Below, piece after piece: positions 15,672-23,448 of a DNA stretch of 25,720 nt. A program made the position numbers and the translations under genes. The notes under the pieces were generated by a model. The model was given only the letters and a program-made list of their open reading frames with translations, ran no database searches and was not told where the DNA came from. Numbering within the stretch: position 1 is the first letter of the stretch; every line of letters starts with the position of its first letter. Origin of the DNA: an uncultured Eubacteriales bacterium (GTDB lineage: Bacteria; Bacillota; Clostridia; Tissierellales; Peptoniphilaceae); contig CABTXP010000021.1 of NCBI GenBank assembly GCA_902488815.1, forward strand, positions 1 to 25,720, written 5' to 3'.

Positions 15672-16643
15672 TTATTGTAAGTTATTGTAATCTATTAATA
15701 TTTTTTCAAAAACTCTAATGGCACTGTGGCGAATTTGATTGTTTTCGTCGTTAATAAAATTGCCGCAAATCACTTCTATGCCCAAGTCTTCCAAATACTT
15801 TCTGTCTTCTTCAGTATATTCAATGTAACTGTAGTTTTCATTTTCATACCTTTCAAGTACCTCGGCCTTGGGATTGTTTACGTTTATTAAAACCTTGTCT
15901 ACAATATCTCCCCCGTGGTCTCTTATGGCCTTTACATGGTCTTTTATAGAATAGCCTCCGGTCTCGCCGGGCTCAGTCATAATGTTGGATACATAGTATT
16001 TTTTGGCTTTAGTCTTTAAAAGGGCCTCTGCCACACCTTCTACTACAAGATTTGAAATGAGTGAGGTGTAAAGACTTCCCGGTCCCAATATTACAATGTC
16101 CGCCTGCTCTATTGCAGCCTTTGCCTTTGGAAAAATTACGGCTTTTTCGGGAAAAGTTCTCAGCTTTTTGATGCGAAGATTTTCTCTTTCGGCAATTACC
16201 GGAATTTTAGACTCGCCGATACACTTGTCTCCGTTTTCAAACTCCCCTTCCAAGTGAACATTGTCAAGGGTTACGGGATAGACCTTGCCGCTTATATTAA
16301 GTACCTTCGCCGTCTCCTCTATTGCCGTTTCAAAGTCTTGATAAATCTCCGTAAGTGCCGCGATTAAAAGGTTGCCGAAGTTTTGCCCCTTCAGGACTCC
16401 CTCTTGAAAGCGAAACTGCAGGAGATTTTCCATGGCGCCTGAACTGTTTGCCAGGGCAACAAGGCAGTTTCTCAAATCGCCGGGAGGAAGTATTCCCATT
16501 TCACGCCTCAAAAATCCGGAGCCGCCGCCGTCATCTGCCATGGTGACAATGGCTGTAATGTCTTGGTTAAAAAGCTTAATGCCTCTTAACATATTGGACA
16601 CACCTGTGCCGCCGCCTATTACTACAACTTTTCTGCTTCTCAT
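15672..16643 (-). CDS. yvcK: YvcK/CofD-like protein (gluconeogenesis factor)
   Basis: A 323-residue protein of the YvcK branch of the CofD-like family. The nucleotide-binding glycine motif VVVIGGGTGVSNMLRGI opens the protein (residues 6-22), and TMADDGGGSGFLRREMGILPPGDLRNCLVALAN follows at about 35-67 in conserved pieces. In B. subtilis YvcK is needed for growth on gluconeogenic carbon sources and for normal cell shape, binds UDP-sugars and helps direct PBP1. Its ATG overlaps the rapZ stop by four bases (ATGA). About 60 bases separate it from whiA. Its exact activity is not established in the family. Confidence 0.95.
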   Translation of the reverse strand: MRSRKVVVIGGGTGVSNMLRGIKLFNQDITAIVTMADDGGGSGFLRREMGILPPGDLRNCLVALANSSGAMENLLQFRFQEGVLKGQNFGNLLIAALTEIYQDFETAIEETAKVLNISGKVYPVTLDNVHLEGEFENGDKCIGESKIPVIAERENLRIKKLRTFPEKAVIFPKAKAAIEQADIVILGPGSLYTSLISNLVVEGVAEALLKTKAKKYYVSNIMTEPGETGGYSIKDHVKAIRDHGGDIVDKVLINVNNPKAEVLERYENENYSYIEYTEEDRKYLEDLGIEVICGNFINDENNQIRHSAIRVFEKILIDYNNLQ

Positions 16644-17476
16644 TTTAAATCCCTGTGCCTTAGCGAAACTTTGTACTTGTGAGACTCAAGTCTCTTTGCA
16701 ATTTCTTCGGCTATTGCAACGGACCTGTGAAATCCTCCCGTGCAACCTATGCCAAGGACCACAATACTCTTGCCCTCTTCTTTGTAACAGGGTATTAAAA
16801 ACAAAAGCATGTCTTCCAACTTGTCCAAAAACACCTTGGTCCTTTCATTTGAAAGCACGAAGTCCCTCGTCTCTTTGCAAAGTCCGTTTTTTTCTTTTAA
16901 TTCCTTTATGTAATAGGGATTTTCCAAAAATCTCACGTCAAAAACCAAGTCTCCGTCTAAAATTATTCCGTTTTTGTAGCCGAAGGAAGTGATGTTTATC
17001 AAAATTTCGTTGTCTTCCTTTTGCAAAATGGCGCGAATTCTGTTTTTAATGTCTTGATTCTTATAGGTGGAAGTGTCAATAATGTAGTCCGCCTTGTCCC
17101 TAATGTGCCTTGTAATTTCTTTTTCTTTTCTGTAGCCTTCCAAAATATCTGAAGAGAGAGGATGAGGACGTCTTTGTTCCTTGTACCTTCTGATAATACA
17201 TTCTTCAGAAGCTTCCAAAAAGATGATTTTGTAGTCAATATTTATACTTCTAAGTTCTTCCAAGGACTTAAAAAGGTCGTTGAAAAAATATCTGCTGCGA
17301 AGATCCACTACAACTGCAACTTTTTTTAAATCATCTCTACCTTGTGTAAGCTCTACAAATTTTGAAAAAAGTGCGGGAGGGAGATTATCCATGGAAAAAT
17401 ATCCCATGTCTTCACATACATTTAAAGCTTGTGATTTTCCCGCTCCCGAAAGGCCTGTAATAATTACTATTTCCAT
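16640..17476 (-). CDS. rapZ: RNase adapter / nucleotide-binding protein RapZ (YvcJ)
   Basis: A 278-residue two-domain P-loop protein. The N-terminal kinase-like domain has Walker A GLSGAGKS (8-15) and the Walker B-like VVVDLRSR (56-63). The C-terminal domain carries the hallmark GIGCTGGFHRS (242-252). In E. coli RapZ controls GlmS through RNase E and the GlmY/GlmZ RNAs. In Firmicutes YvcJ is an ATP/GTPase of unclear output, so the E. coli role should not be assumed. Its ATG overlaps the murB stop by one base (TAATG). Confidence 0.95.
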   Translation of the reverse strand: MEIVIITGLSGAGKSQALNVCEDMGYFSMDNLPPALFSKFVELTQGRDDLKKVAVVVDLRSRYFFNDLFKSLEELRSINIDYKIIFLEASEECIIRRYKEQRRPHPLSSDILEGYRKEKEITRHIRDKADYIIDTSTYKNQDIKNRIRAILQKEDNEILINITSFGYKNGIILDGDLVFDVRFLENPYYIKELKEKNGLCKETRDFVLSNERTKVFLDKLEDMLLFLIPCYKEEGKSIVVLGIGCTGGFHRSVAIAEEIAKRLESHKYKVSLRHRDLK

Positions 17477-18369
17477 TATTCTCTCCCGATTATCTTTACT
17501 TCTCTCTCAATTTCCACGCCGAATTTGTCGTGAATTATCTTTTGCACCGTCTCTATTAACTCCACAATGTCCTTTGCCGTGGCACCGCCAATGTTTATGA
17601 CAAAGCCTGAATGTTTTTTGGAAATTTGCGCTCCTCCGTGAGTCAAACCCTTTAAGCCTGCATCTTGGATTAATTTGCCTGCAAAATATCCCTCAGGTCT
17701 TTTGAAAGTGGAGCCTGCCGAAGGATATTCCAAGGGCTGCTTTGCCTTTCTCCTTGCCATAAGGTCACACATTTTGTCGTTAATTTCTTCTTTATTTCCA
17801 TATTTAAGTTTAAAGGTCGCCGAAAGGACCACTAAATTTTCGTCTTGTACCAAGGAATTTCTATATCTGAACTTCATCTCTTCATTTGAAAATTCTCTTA
17901 TTTCAAAGTCCTTGGTTATTGCGGTGACACTTTTTACAATGTCCTTAAGCTCTCCGTCGTAAGCTCCTGCGTTCATTGTAATTCCGCCGCCTACAGAACC
18001 GGGGATTCCGTGGGCAAATTCCATGCCTGAAAGATTGTTGTCCCTTGCAATATTTGCCGTCTTTTGAAGAGTCGCCCCTGCAAGAGCCGTCACTTCATCT
18101 CCGCAGGCTTTAATTCCCGAGTAGTTTTCTCTAAGAAGTATGACAAGGCCTTCAATACCTCCGTCTCTTACAATTAAGTTGGTTAAATTGCCTAAAACTG
18201 TTGTGGGAATATTGTTTTCTTTCGCAACTTTAAGTAAATCAATTACTTCTTCAGGAGATTTTGGAAATGCTACGACGTCGCAAACTCCTCCCACTTTAAA
18301 ATTTGTATATTCCTTTATTAAAAAATCAAATTTTACATTTTTATCTGCAAAAATTTCTCTATAATTCAT
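17476..18369 (-). CDS. murB: UDP-N-acetylenolpyruvoylglucosamine reductase MurB
   Basis: A 297-residue FAD- and NADPH-dependent enzyme completing UDP-MurNAc synthesis for peptidoglycan. The FAD-binding PCMH domain (about 20-185) contains GIPGSVGGGITMNAGAYDGE (121-140). The likely active-site residues are Arg170 (FRYRNS), Ser220 (PSAGSTFKRP, proton donor) and Glu290 (REVKIIG). The short form without the E. coli-type insertion is the type II enzyme. The frame extends to a TTG at 18381, but GAGGTG precedes the ATG at 18369. It is first in the rapZ-yvcK cluster with its own promoter. Confidence 0.97.
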   Translation of the reverse strand: MNYREIFADKNVKFDFLIKEYTNFKVGGVCDVVAFPKSPEEVIDLLKVAKENNIPTTVLGNLTNLIVRDGGIEGLVILLRENYSGIKACGDEVTALAGATLQKTANIARDNNLSGMEFAHGIPGSVGGGITMNAGAYDGELKDIVKSVTAITKDFEIREFSNEEMKFRYRNSLVQDENLVVLSATFKLKYGNKEEINDKMCDLMARRKAKQPLEYPSAGSTFKRPEGYFAGKLIQDAGLKGLTHGGAQISKKHSGFVINIGGATAKDIVELIETVQKIIHDKFGVEIEREVKIIGRE

Positions 18370-18385
18370 AGTACACCTCAAGGTA

Positions 18386-18415
18386 ATTATACAATAATCT
18401 CTAAATTAAGTACAA
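18386..18415 (-). promoter_or_regulatory. Promoter of murB-rapZ-yvcK
   Basis: On the minus strand there is TTGTAC (18415-18410), an 18-base spacer and TATAAT (18391-18386). The -35 box begins in the T tract of the mgtE terminator. The predicted start, near 18379, leaves about 10 bases before the ATG. Confidence 0.7.
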
Positions 18416-18437
18416 AAAAAGGAAGGCGAACCTTCCT
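18413..18437 (-). terminator. Terminator after mgtE
   Basis: On the minus strand AGGAAGG-TTCG-CCTTCCT is a 7-bp stem with a stable UUCG tetraloop, followed by seven T residues. Confidence 0.92.
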
Positions 18438-18441
18438 GATT

Positions 18442-19809
18442 TTAAACACCTACAAGGGGCAGTAGCCAGCTTGCAAGTAAAAAGTATATTATAAGCACAA
18501 GCGAGTCGATAATAGTTGTAATAAGTGCAGATGCCATAATTGCCGGGTCAATGTGCAGCCTCTTTGCAAGCATGGGCAGTGCCGCTCCCAAAACCTTTGA
18601 GAATATTACCGCTACTAAAACTGTAAATGACACAAGTAAAGATACTGCTGTGCCTGCTTTTGTAAATAATATCATTCTGAAAAAGTTTACAGTTGCAAGG
18701 GTAAGACCTGCAATAAGTCCAACACGCATTTCTTTAAATATAACTTTAAAGGCGTCGTGTAAAGTAATTTCTCCTGTCGCCATGGCACGTATAACCACTG
18801 TGGAACTTTGAGAACCTGAGTTGCCGCCTGTGTCGGTAATCATTGGGATAAACATTGTAAGTACAATGTACTGGCCTATAATTGCGCTGAAGTTATCTAT
18901 AATTCCCGATGTCATTGTAGCTGAAACCATTAGTATCAAAAGCCAGGGTATTCTGTTTTTCGCCAGTTGCCACGCTGTTTGATCCAGGTATTCGTCGTCT
19001 GAAGGATTAACGGCAGCCATCTTATGAAAGTCTTCCGTAGCCTCTTCTTCTACAATGTCCATAACGTCGTCAAATGTGATAATACCGCAAAGTCTGTGTT
19101 CAGTATCCACAACAGGCAGAGCTATGTAGCCGTACTTCATAAATTGTTCGGCAACAAATTCCTGGTCGTCAGTTGTAGTTACGAAAATTACATCCTCTTC
19201 CATTATGTCTCTAATCAAAAGCTTTTCGTCGGAGACAACTATTGTCCTTAAAGACACAAAGCCTAAAAGCATTTTATATTCATTTTCCACATAGCATGTG
19301 TAAATAGTTTCCTTGTCTACACCTGTCCTCTTGATGTAGTCCAAGGCCTGTCTTACAGTCATATCAGGGTTTAGACGGACATACTCGATTGTCATTATGG
19401 AGCCGGCTGAATCTTCAGGATAACGCAAAAATTCGTTAATCATCTTACGCTCTTCAGGAGTGGATTGAGCCAAAACTTTTGTCACAACATTTGCAGGCAT
19501 TTCTTCAATAATGTCAATCCTGTCGTCAAAGTCCAATTCATCAATTATGGACTTTAACTCCGTATCTGTAATTGAATTTATAATGCGAAGTTGATTGAAA
19601 GTCTCCATGTACGAAAATACTTCCGATCCTTTAAGCTTGGGGATAAGTCTGAAGACAATAAGCATTTGCTTGTCGTCCATGTCTTCGATAATCTCTGCAA
19701 GGTCGACGACATTTATATCTTCCAAGGCATCTTTAAGGACTTTTAATTGTTTTGTATCTATGAGTTCAGCAAAATATTCTCGATACTCTTGATAATCTTT
19801 GTAATCCAT
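18442..19809 (-). CDS. mgtE: Magnesium transporter MgtE
   Basis: A 455-residue Mg2+ channel of the MgtE family. The cytoplasmic N domain of helical repeats (about 15-115) is followed by paired CBS domains (about 120-250), which close the pore when Mg2+ is high, a connecting helix, and a five-helix membrane domain with the family motif TDTGGNSGSQSS. The frame runs 22 codons further to 19875, but GAGGTGAT stands just before the ATG at 19809, giving MDYKDYQEYREYF. It is a single-gene unit with terminators on both sides. The roughly 90-base upstream gap is too short for an M-box Mg2+ riboswitch, so control is probably at the protein level. Confidence 0.96.
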   Translation of the reverse strand: MDYKDYQEYREYFAELIDTKQLKVLKDALEDINVVDLAEIIEDMDDKQMLIVFRLIPKLKGSEVFSYMETFNQLRIINSITDTELKSIIDELDFDDRIDIIEEMPANVVTKVLAQSTPEERKMINEFLRYPEDSAGSIMTIEYVRLNPDMTVRQALDYIKRTGVDKETIYTCYVENEYKMLLGFVSLRTIVVSDEKLLIRDIMEEDVIFVTTTDDQEFVAEQFMKYGYIALPVVDTEHRLCGIITFDDVMDIVEEEATEDFHKMAAVNPSDDEYLDQTAWQLAKNRIPWLLILMVSATMTSGIIDNFSAIIGQYIVLTMFIPMITDTGGNSGSQSSTVVIRAMATGEITLHDAFKVIFKEMRVGLIAGLTLATVNFFRMILFTKAGTAVSLLVSFTVLVAVIFSKVLGAALPMLAKRLHIDPAIMASALITTIIDSLVLIIYFLLASWLLPLVGV

Positions 19810-19831
19810 ATCATCACCTCTTAACTTATTA

Positions 19832-19859
19832 ATGGTATCACATAAAACCTTTATTACAA
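19832..19859 (-). promoter_or_regulatory. Weak candidate promoter for mgtE
   Basis: On the minus strand there is TTGTAA (19859-19854), a 16-base spacer and TACCAT (19837-19832). The -10 box is poor, but the position fits: the predicted start is about 16 bases before the ATG. Confidence 0.3.
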
Positions 19860-19900
19860 AACAAAAAGAAGTCATTTACTATGAGGCGCGTAAAATTTTG

Positions 19901-19927
19901 TAAAAAAAAGACACCCGCAGATGTCTT
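19901..19927 (-). terminator. Terminator of peptide importer 2 operon
   Basis: On the minus strand AAGACATC-TGCG-GGTGTCTT is an 8-bp stem (one T-G pair) with a UNCG-type loop, followed by a T tract, shortly after the OppF-type stop codon. Confidence 0.88.
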
Positions 19928-19935
19928 AATTTTTT

Positions 19936-20727
19936 CTATCTCAATCTTTCTTTTACAGAATTAAAAAGTTTCTTGGTATAAGGAGCTCTCTCTTCACTGT
20001 CCACTTCCGACGCATCAAACACTTCTTGAAGCTCGCCGTTTTCCAATACGGCAATTCTGTCGCAAAGGTATTCAATAACATTTAAGTCGTGTGAGATGAA
20101 GATGGAAGTAAACTGTCTCTTCTCTTGCAGCTCGTTTATTAAATTGAGAACCTGTGCTTGAATTGAAACGTCTAAAGCAGATACGCCTTCGTCTATAATT
20201 ACAAGCCTCGGGTCTACAATTAAAGCCGCCGCAATGGTGATTCTCTGTCTCTGACCCCCTGAGAGTTCTCCCGGGTATTGATCCAAGACGCTGTCTCCCA
20301 TTTCAACTTCCTTCAAAATATCTCTTGCCTTTTGAAGTTGTTCTTCTTTAGTTCCTATTTTTTGAATTTTTAAAATTTCGGTAATGGACCATCCTATTTT
20401 CTTTTGAGGATTGAGAGAAGAATATGGGTCTTGAAATACCATTTGAACTTCTTTTTTATACAAACTCATTTCCTCGGCACTAAAGGTGTGAATGTCCTTG
20501 CCTTTGTAAAAGACTTTACCTTCAGTAGGATCAAGTAGCCCCAGGCCGATTTTACCCAAGGTACTTTTGCCGCTGCCGCTCTCTCCTACCAAGCCGTAAA
20601 TCTCTCCTTCATTGACGGATAGGCTTACATTTGAAAGGGCTACCTTCTCAATTTTTTTGCCTAAAAATTTGTTGGAGCGCATGTAAAATTTCTTGGTTAT
20701 ATTTTCAAATCTCAAAATTTCACTCAT
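19936..20727 (-). CDS. Peptide ABC transporter ATP-binding protein, OppF/DppF type (importer 2)
   Basis: A 263-residue ATPase. Walker A is GESGSGKS (48-55), the Q-loop is VFQDPYSSLNP (97-107), the signature is LSGGQRQR (155-162), Walker B is LVIIDEG (175-181; Gly replaces the usual Pro after DE) and the H-loop is FISHDLN. It is short, lacking the C-terminal oligopeptide domain found in many OppF proteins. The frame opens at 20757, but GGAGG lies five bases before the ATG at 20727, giving MSEILRFENITKKF. It overlaps the end of the OppD-type gene by eight bases and is the last gene of the operon. A nickel or dipeptide preference is possible. Confidence 0.92.
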   Translation of the reverse strand: MSEILRFENITKKFYMRSNKFLGKKIEKVALSNVSLSVNEGEIYGLVGESGSGKSTLGKIGLGLLDPTEGKVFYKGKDIHTFSAEEMSLYKKEVQMVFQDPYSSLNPQKKIGWSITEILKIQKIGTKEEQLQKARDILKEVEMGDSVLDQYPGELSGGQRQRITIAAALIVDPRLVIIDEGVSALDVSIQAQVLNLINELQEKRQFTSIFISHDLNVIEYLCDRIAVLENGELQEVFDASEVDSEERAPYTKKLFNSVKERLR

Positions 20728-21694
20728 CTTTGCCTCCATACAAATAACAGTAAACATTTACTCCCGATTTTTCTACAGGGTCCGGGAACTTGCTCTTACA
20801 AATATCCATTTTGTGGTCGCATCTGTCATAAAAAGGACACCCCTCATTTGACCTTAACTTTAAAGGCGGCACTTGTCCCGGTATATTGTAAAGATCCTCC
20901 CCTCTTTTTTTGTAACTGGGAATGGCCTTTAACAGTCCCTTGGTATAAGGATGCTTAGGATTGTTTATTATCTCGTCTGTCGGGCCGTCTTCTACAATTC
21001 TTCCCGCATACATTACGATAATTCTCTCACAAATACGACTTACAAGTACCAAGTCATGTGTGATAAATAAAATTCCGCCGGAATATATTTCTTCAATCTC
21101 TTTAAACAGAGAGAGAATTTGCATTTGAATTGTGGCATCAAGGGCAGTAGTAGGCTCGTCTGCAATTAAAATCTTCGGGTTCGCAATAAGAGAAATACAA
21201 ATCATAATTCTCTGACGCATACCTCCCGAAAGCTCGTGAGGATATTGATTGTAGAGATTCTCCACATCCCTTAGGCCTGCTTTTCGCATAGTGTCGTAGA
21301 CAAGCTCAAGTCTTTTTTCCTTGGGGAAGTTATAGTGAATCATTAAAACTTCCTCAATTTGTCTGCCCACCTTCATAAGAGGATTTAAAGCAGTCATAGG
21401 CTCCTGAAAAATCATGGAGATAGTTCTACCTCTGTACTTCTTCCACTGAGCTTCATTAAGTCCAATCATTTCTTCGTCCATAAGCTTAACGCTTCCGCCG
21501 TCAATTACGGCGTTAGGGTGTTCTATCCCAAGTATTGTCTGAGCACAGACACTTTTGCCGCAGCCGGACTCCCCAACAAGGCCTATAAATTCTTTCTCCC
21601 TTATGTCAAAAGAAACATTGTTGACCGCATATTTTACTTTGTCACCAAATCTAAAACCTACGGTTAAATTTTTTACTTCTAAAAGTTCTTTCAT
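20720..21694 (-). CDS. Peptide ABC transporter ATP-binding protein, OppD/DppD type (importer 2)
   Basis: A 324-residue ATPase. Walker A is GESGCGKS (41-48), the Q-loop is IFQEPMTALNP, the signature is LSGGMRQR (155-162), Walker B is ILIADEP (175-181) and the H-loop is FITHDLV. The C-terminal oligopeptide domain carries all four cysteines, Cys286, Cys292, Cys299 and Cys316, in the spacing that binds an iron-sulphur cluster in DppD/OppD proteins, unlike its counterpart in importer 1. The ATG overlaps the OppC-type stop by four bases. Confidence 0.94.
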   Translation of the reverse strand: MKELLEVKNLTVGFRFGDKVKYAVNNVSFDIREKEFIGLVGESGCGKSVCAQTILGIEHPNAVIDGGSVKLMDEEMIGLNEAQWKKYRGRTISMIFQEPMTALNPLMKVGRQIEEVLMIHYNFPKEKRLELVYDTMRKAGLRDVENLYNQYPHELSGGMRQRIMICISLIANPKILIADEPTTALDATIQMQILSLFKEIEEIYSGGILFITHDLVLVSRICERIIVMYAGRIVEDGPTDEIINNPKHPYTKGLLKAIPSYKKRGEDLYNIPGQVPPLKLRSNEGCPFYDRCDHKMDICKSKFPDPVEKSGVNVYCYLYGGKDE

Positions 21695-22503
21695 TTTCCG
21701 GTTTCCTTTACACGTCTATCCCTTAATCCGTCGCCTAACAGAGTAAATCCGAAGACCATAATTGTAATTACAATACCTGTGGTGTAAAAATACCACGGCG
21801 CCTTGGAAAAATATGCCTGTGCCTCTTTAAGCATTCTTCCCCAACTTGGATGAGGCGGTTTAACGCCGAGTCCCAAGTATGAAAGTCCCGCTTCCGACAA
21901 AATTGTGGCGGAAATGGAAAGAGTAATGGCAACTATGAGTTGGTTTTTAATATTGGGAATAATATGGTGAATGGCAATGTGAAGACCCTTAGCACCTTTA
22001 AGCTTTGCAGACTCCACGTAGTCCATCTTTCTAATTTGCAAAAAGCCCGATCTTGACACTCTGGAAAAATATGGAATCCCCATAATTCCCAAAGCTAAAA
22101 TCGTATTAAAAATCCCGGGTCCCATAACAGACACAAGCATTATTGCAAACAAAACACCCGGCACAGCCATAAGCGCATCTACAAATCTCATTAACACTTC
22201 GTCCACTCTGCCGCCCAAATACCCTGCAAGTCCTCCGATTATAAGTCCGAAGATAAGTGCAAAGCCTACGGCACCAAGTGAAAGTAAAAAGGCGATTTGA
22301 GATCCTTTCATAATGCGAGAAAAAATATCTCTGCCTAAGTTGTCAGTGCCGAAAATATATTCCGACGACGGCGGACTGAACTTCATACTAGGATTTATGG
22401 CATTAGGTTCATGTGGAGTCCAAAAGAAACTCACAACACACATAATTATAAAAAGAGCAATTATTACCTTTCCTATGTTCATTGAAATTCTTCTAACTCT
22501 CAT
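21691..22503 (-). CDS. Peptide ABC transporter permease, OppC/DppC type (importer 2)
   Basis: A 270-residue permease. After one N-terminal helix comes the family segment FGTDNLGRDIFSRIMKGSQI, then the five-helix core. The EAA-like loop is in KMDYVESAKLKGAKGLHIAI, and GLSYLGLGVKPPHPSWGRML is the conserved stretch before the last helices. It lacks the long N-terminal segment of the importer 1 counterpart. Its ATG overlaps the OppB-type stop by one base (TAATG), and GAGGTGG lies just upstream. A Met at position 8 is an alternative start but has a poor ribosome site. Confidence 0.94.
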   Translation of the reverse strand: MRVRRISMNIGKVIIALFIIMCVVSFFWTPHEPNAINPSMKFSPPSSEYIFGTDNLGRDIFSRIMKGSQIAFLLSLGAVGFALIFGLIIGGLAGYLGGRVDEVLMRFVDALMAVPGVLFAIMLVSVMGPGIFNTILALGIMGIPYFSRVSRSGFLQIRKMDYVESAKLKGAKGLHIAIHHIIPNIKNQLIVAITLSISATILSEAGLSYLGLGVKPPHPSWGRMLKEAQAYFSKAPWYFYTTGIVITIMVFGFTLLGDGLRDRRVKETGK

Positions 22504-23447
22504 TATTCGCCACCTCTTATTCTCGGGTCAATGACTCTATATAAGATGTCTATGACAAAATTAATAAAAATAATCATTGCCGCAACAACTACAACAATAG
22601 ATTGAATAAGTGGAAAATCACGGCTTGAAACAGACTGAACTATTAGAGATCCAAGGCCCGGAAGTGCAAATACATTTTCAATGACAATACTTCCCCCCAC
22701 ACTTGAAGTTAAAATAATTCCAAGAATTGTAATAACAGGGATAAGAGCATTCCTAAGCACATGGAAATACAAAATCTCGTTAAAAGACCTGCCTTTAACC
22801 CTTGCAGTCCTTACATAGTCTCTTCTAACCTGGTCTAAAATAGCCGTTCTAAGATACCTTACTACAGTTGCAATATTTGGAATGGCAATTGAAAGGGCAG
22901 GCAAAAAAAACTTGTACAATTTGTCCAATAAATTTCCACCCATGGCATCGTATCCGAAAGTCGGAAAAATATTAAGTTTAACTGAAAATATTAAAATTAA
23001 AATAAACCCAAGCCAAAAAGAGGGCACGGATATACCTAATTGAGTCAAAGCGGCAATAAAAGAACTGTACCATTTTCCATCCTTTGATGCTATCCAAATG
23101 CCTAAAGGAATCCCTATTAAAATGGTAAGTACCAATGAATATACAGTGAGAAATAAAGTGACGGGAAATCTACTTACAAAAAGATCCTTCACATCAACAC
23201 CGTATTTCAAACTTCTGCCCATGTCGCCTCTAACTAAGTTTTTAAGCCAAGTAGCATATCTAATATGCATGGGCTTATCCACACCTAATTCCTTTTCAAG
23301 TTGGGCTATTTGTTGTTCATCTGCTTCAACTCCCAGGATAATCTCAGCAGGATTTCCCGGGAGTACTTGAAACACTAAAAATATCATTATACTTACAAGT
23401 AAGAGAGTAAGTACAACAGATATTAATTTTTTAATTACAAATTTCAT
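22503..23447 (-). CDS. Peptide ABC transporter permease, OppB/DppB type (importer 2)
   Basis: A 314-residue permease beginning with a typical first helix (MKFVIKKLISVVLTLLLV) and the conserved VLPGNPAE segment. The EAA-like loop is RRDYVRTARVKGRSFNEIL at about residues 210-228, and the end matches the family pattern VIDPRIRGGE. It starts one base after the binding-protein stop codon (TGA-G-ATG is not the start; the ATG at 23447 is). I see no good ribosome site close by, so its translation probably depends on ribosomes finishing the binding-protein gene. Confidence 0.94.
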   Translation of the reverse strand: MKFVIKKLISVVLTLLLVSIMIFLVFQVLPGNPAEIILGVEADEQQIAQLEKELGVDKPMHIRYATWLKNLVRGDMGRSLKYGVDVKDLFVSRFPVTLFLTVYSLVLTILIGIPLGIWIASKDGKWYSSFIAALTQLGISVPSFWLGFILILIFSVKLNIFPTFGYDAMGGNLLDKLYKFFLPALSIAIPNIATVVRYLRTAILDQVRRDYVRTARVKGRSFNEILYFHVLRNALIPVITILGIILTSSVGGSIVIENVFALPGLGSLIVQSVSSRDFPLIQSIVVVVAAMIIFINFVIDILYRVIDPRIRGGE

Positions 23448-23448
23448 C

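Noticed and set aside
16432..16992. A 186-codon plus-strand reading frame
   Set aside because: It lies opposite yvcK and rapZ, both unmistakable. Its translation is low in recognisable structure (many Pro, Ser, Cys), and it has no ribosome site. It is a shadow of the real genes.
19810..19900. M-box (Mg2+) riboswitch in front of mgtE
   Set aside because: The space between the importer 2 terminator and mgtE is only about 90 bases, too short for an M-box, and no matching conserved segments are present.
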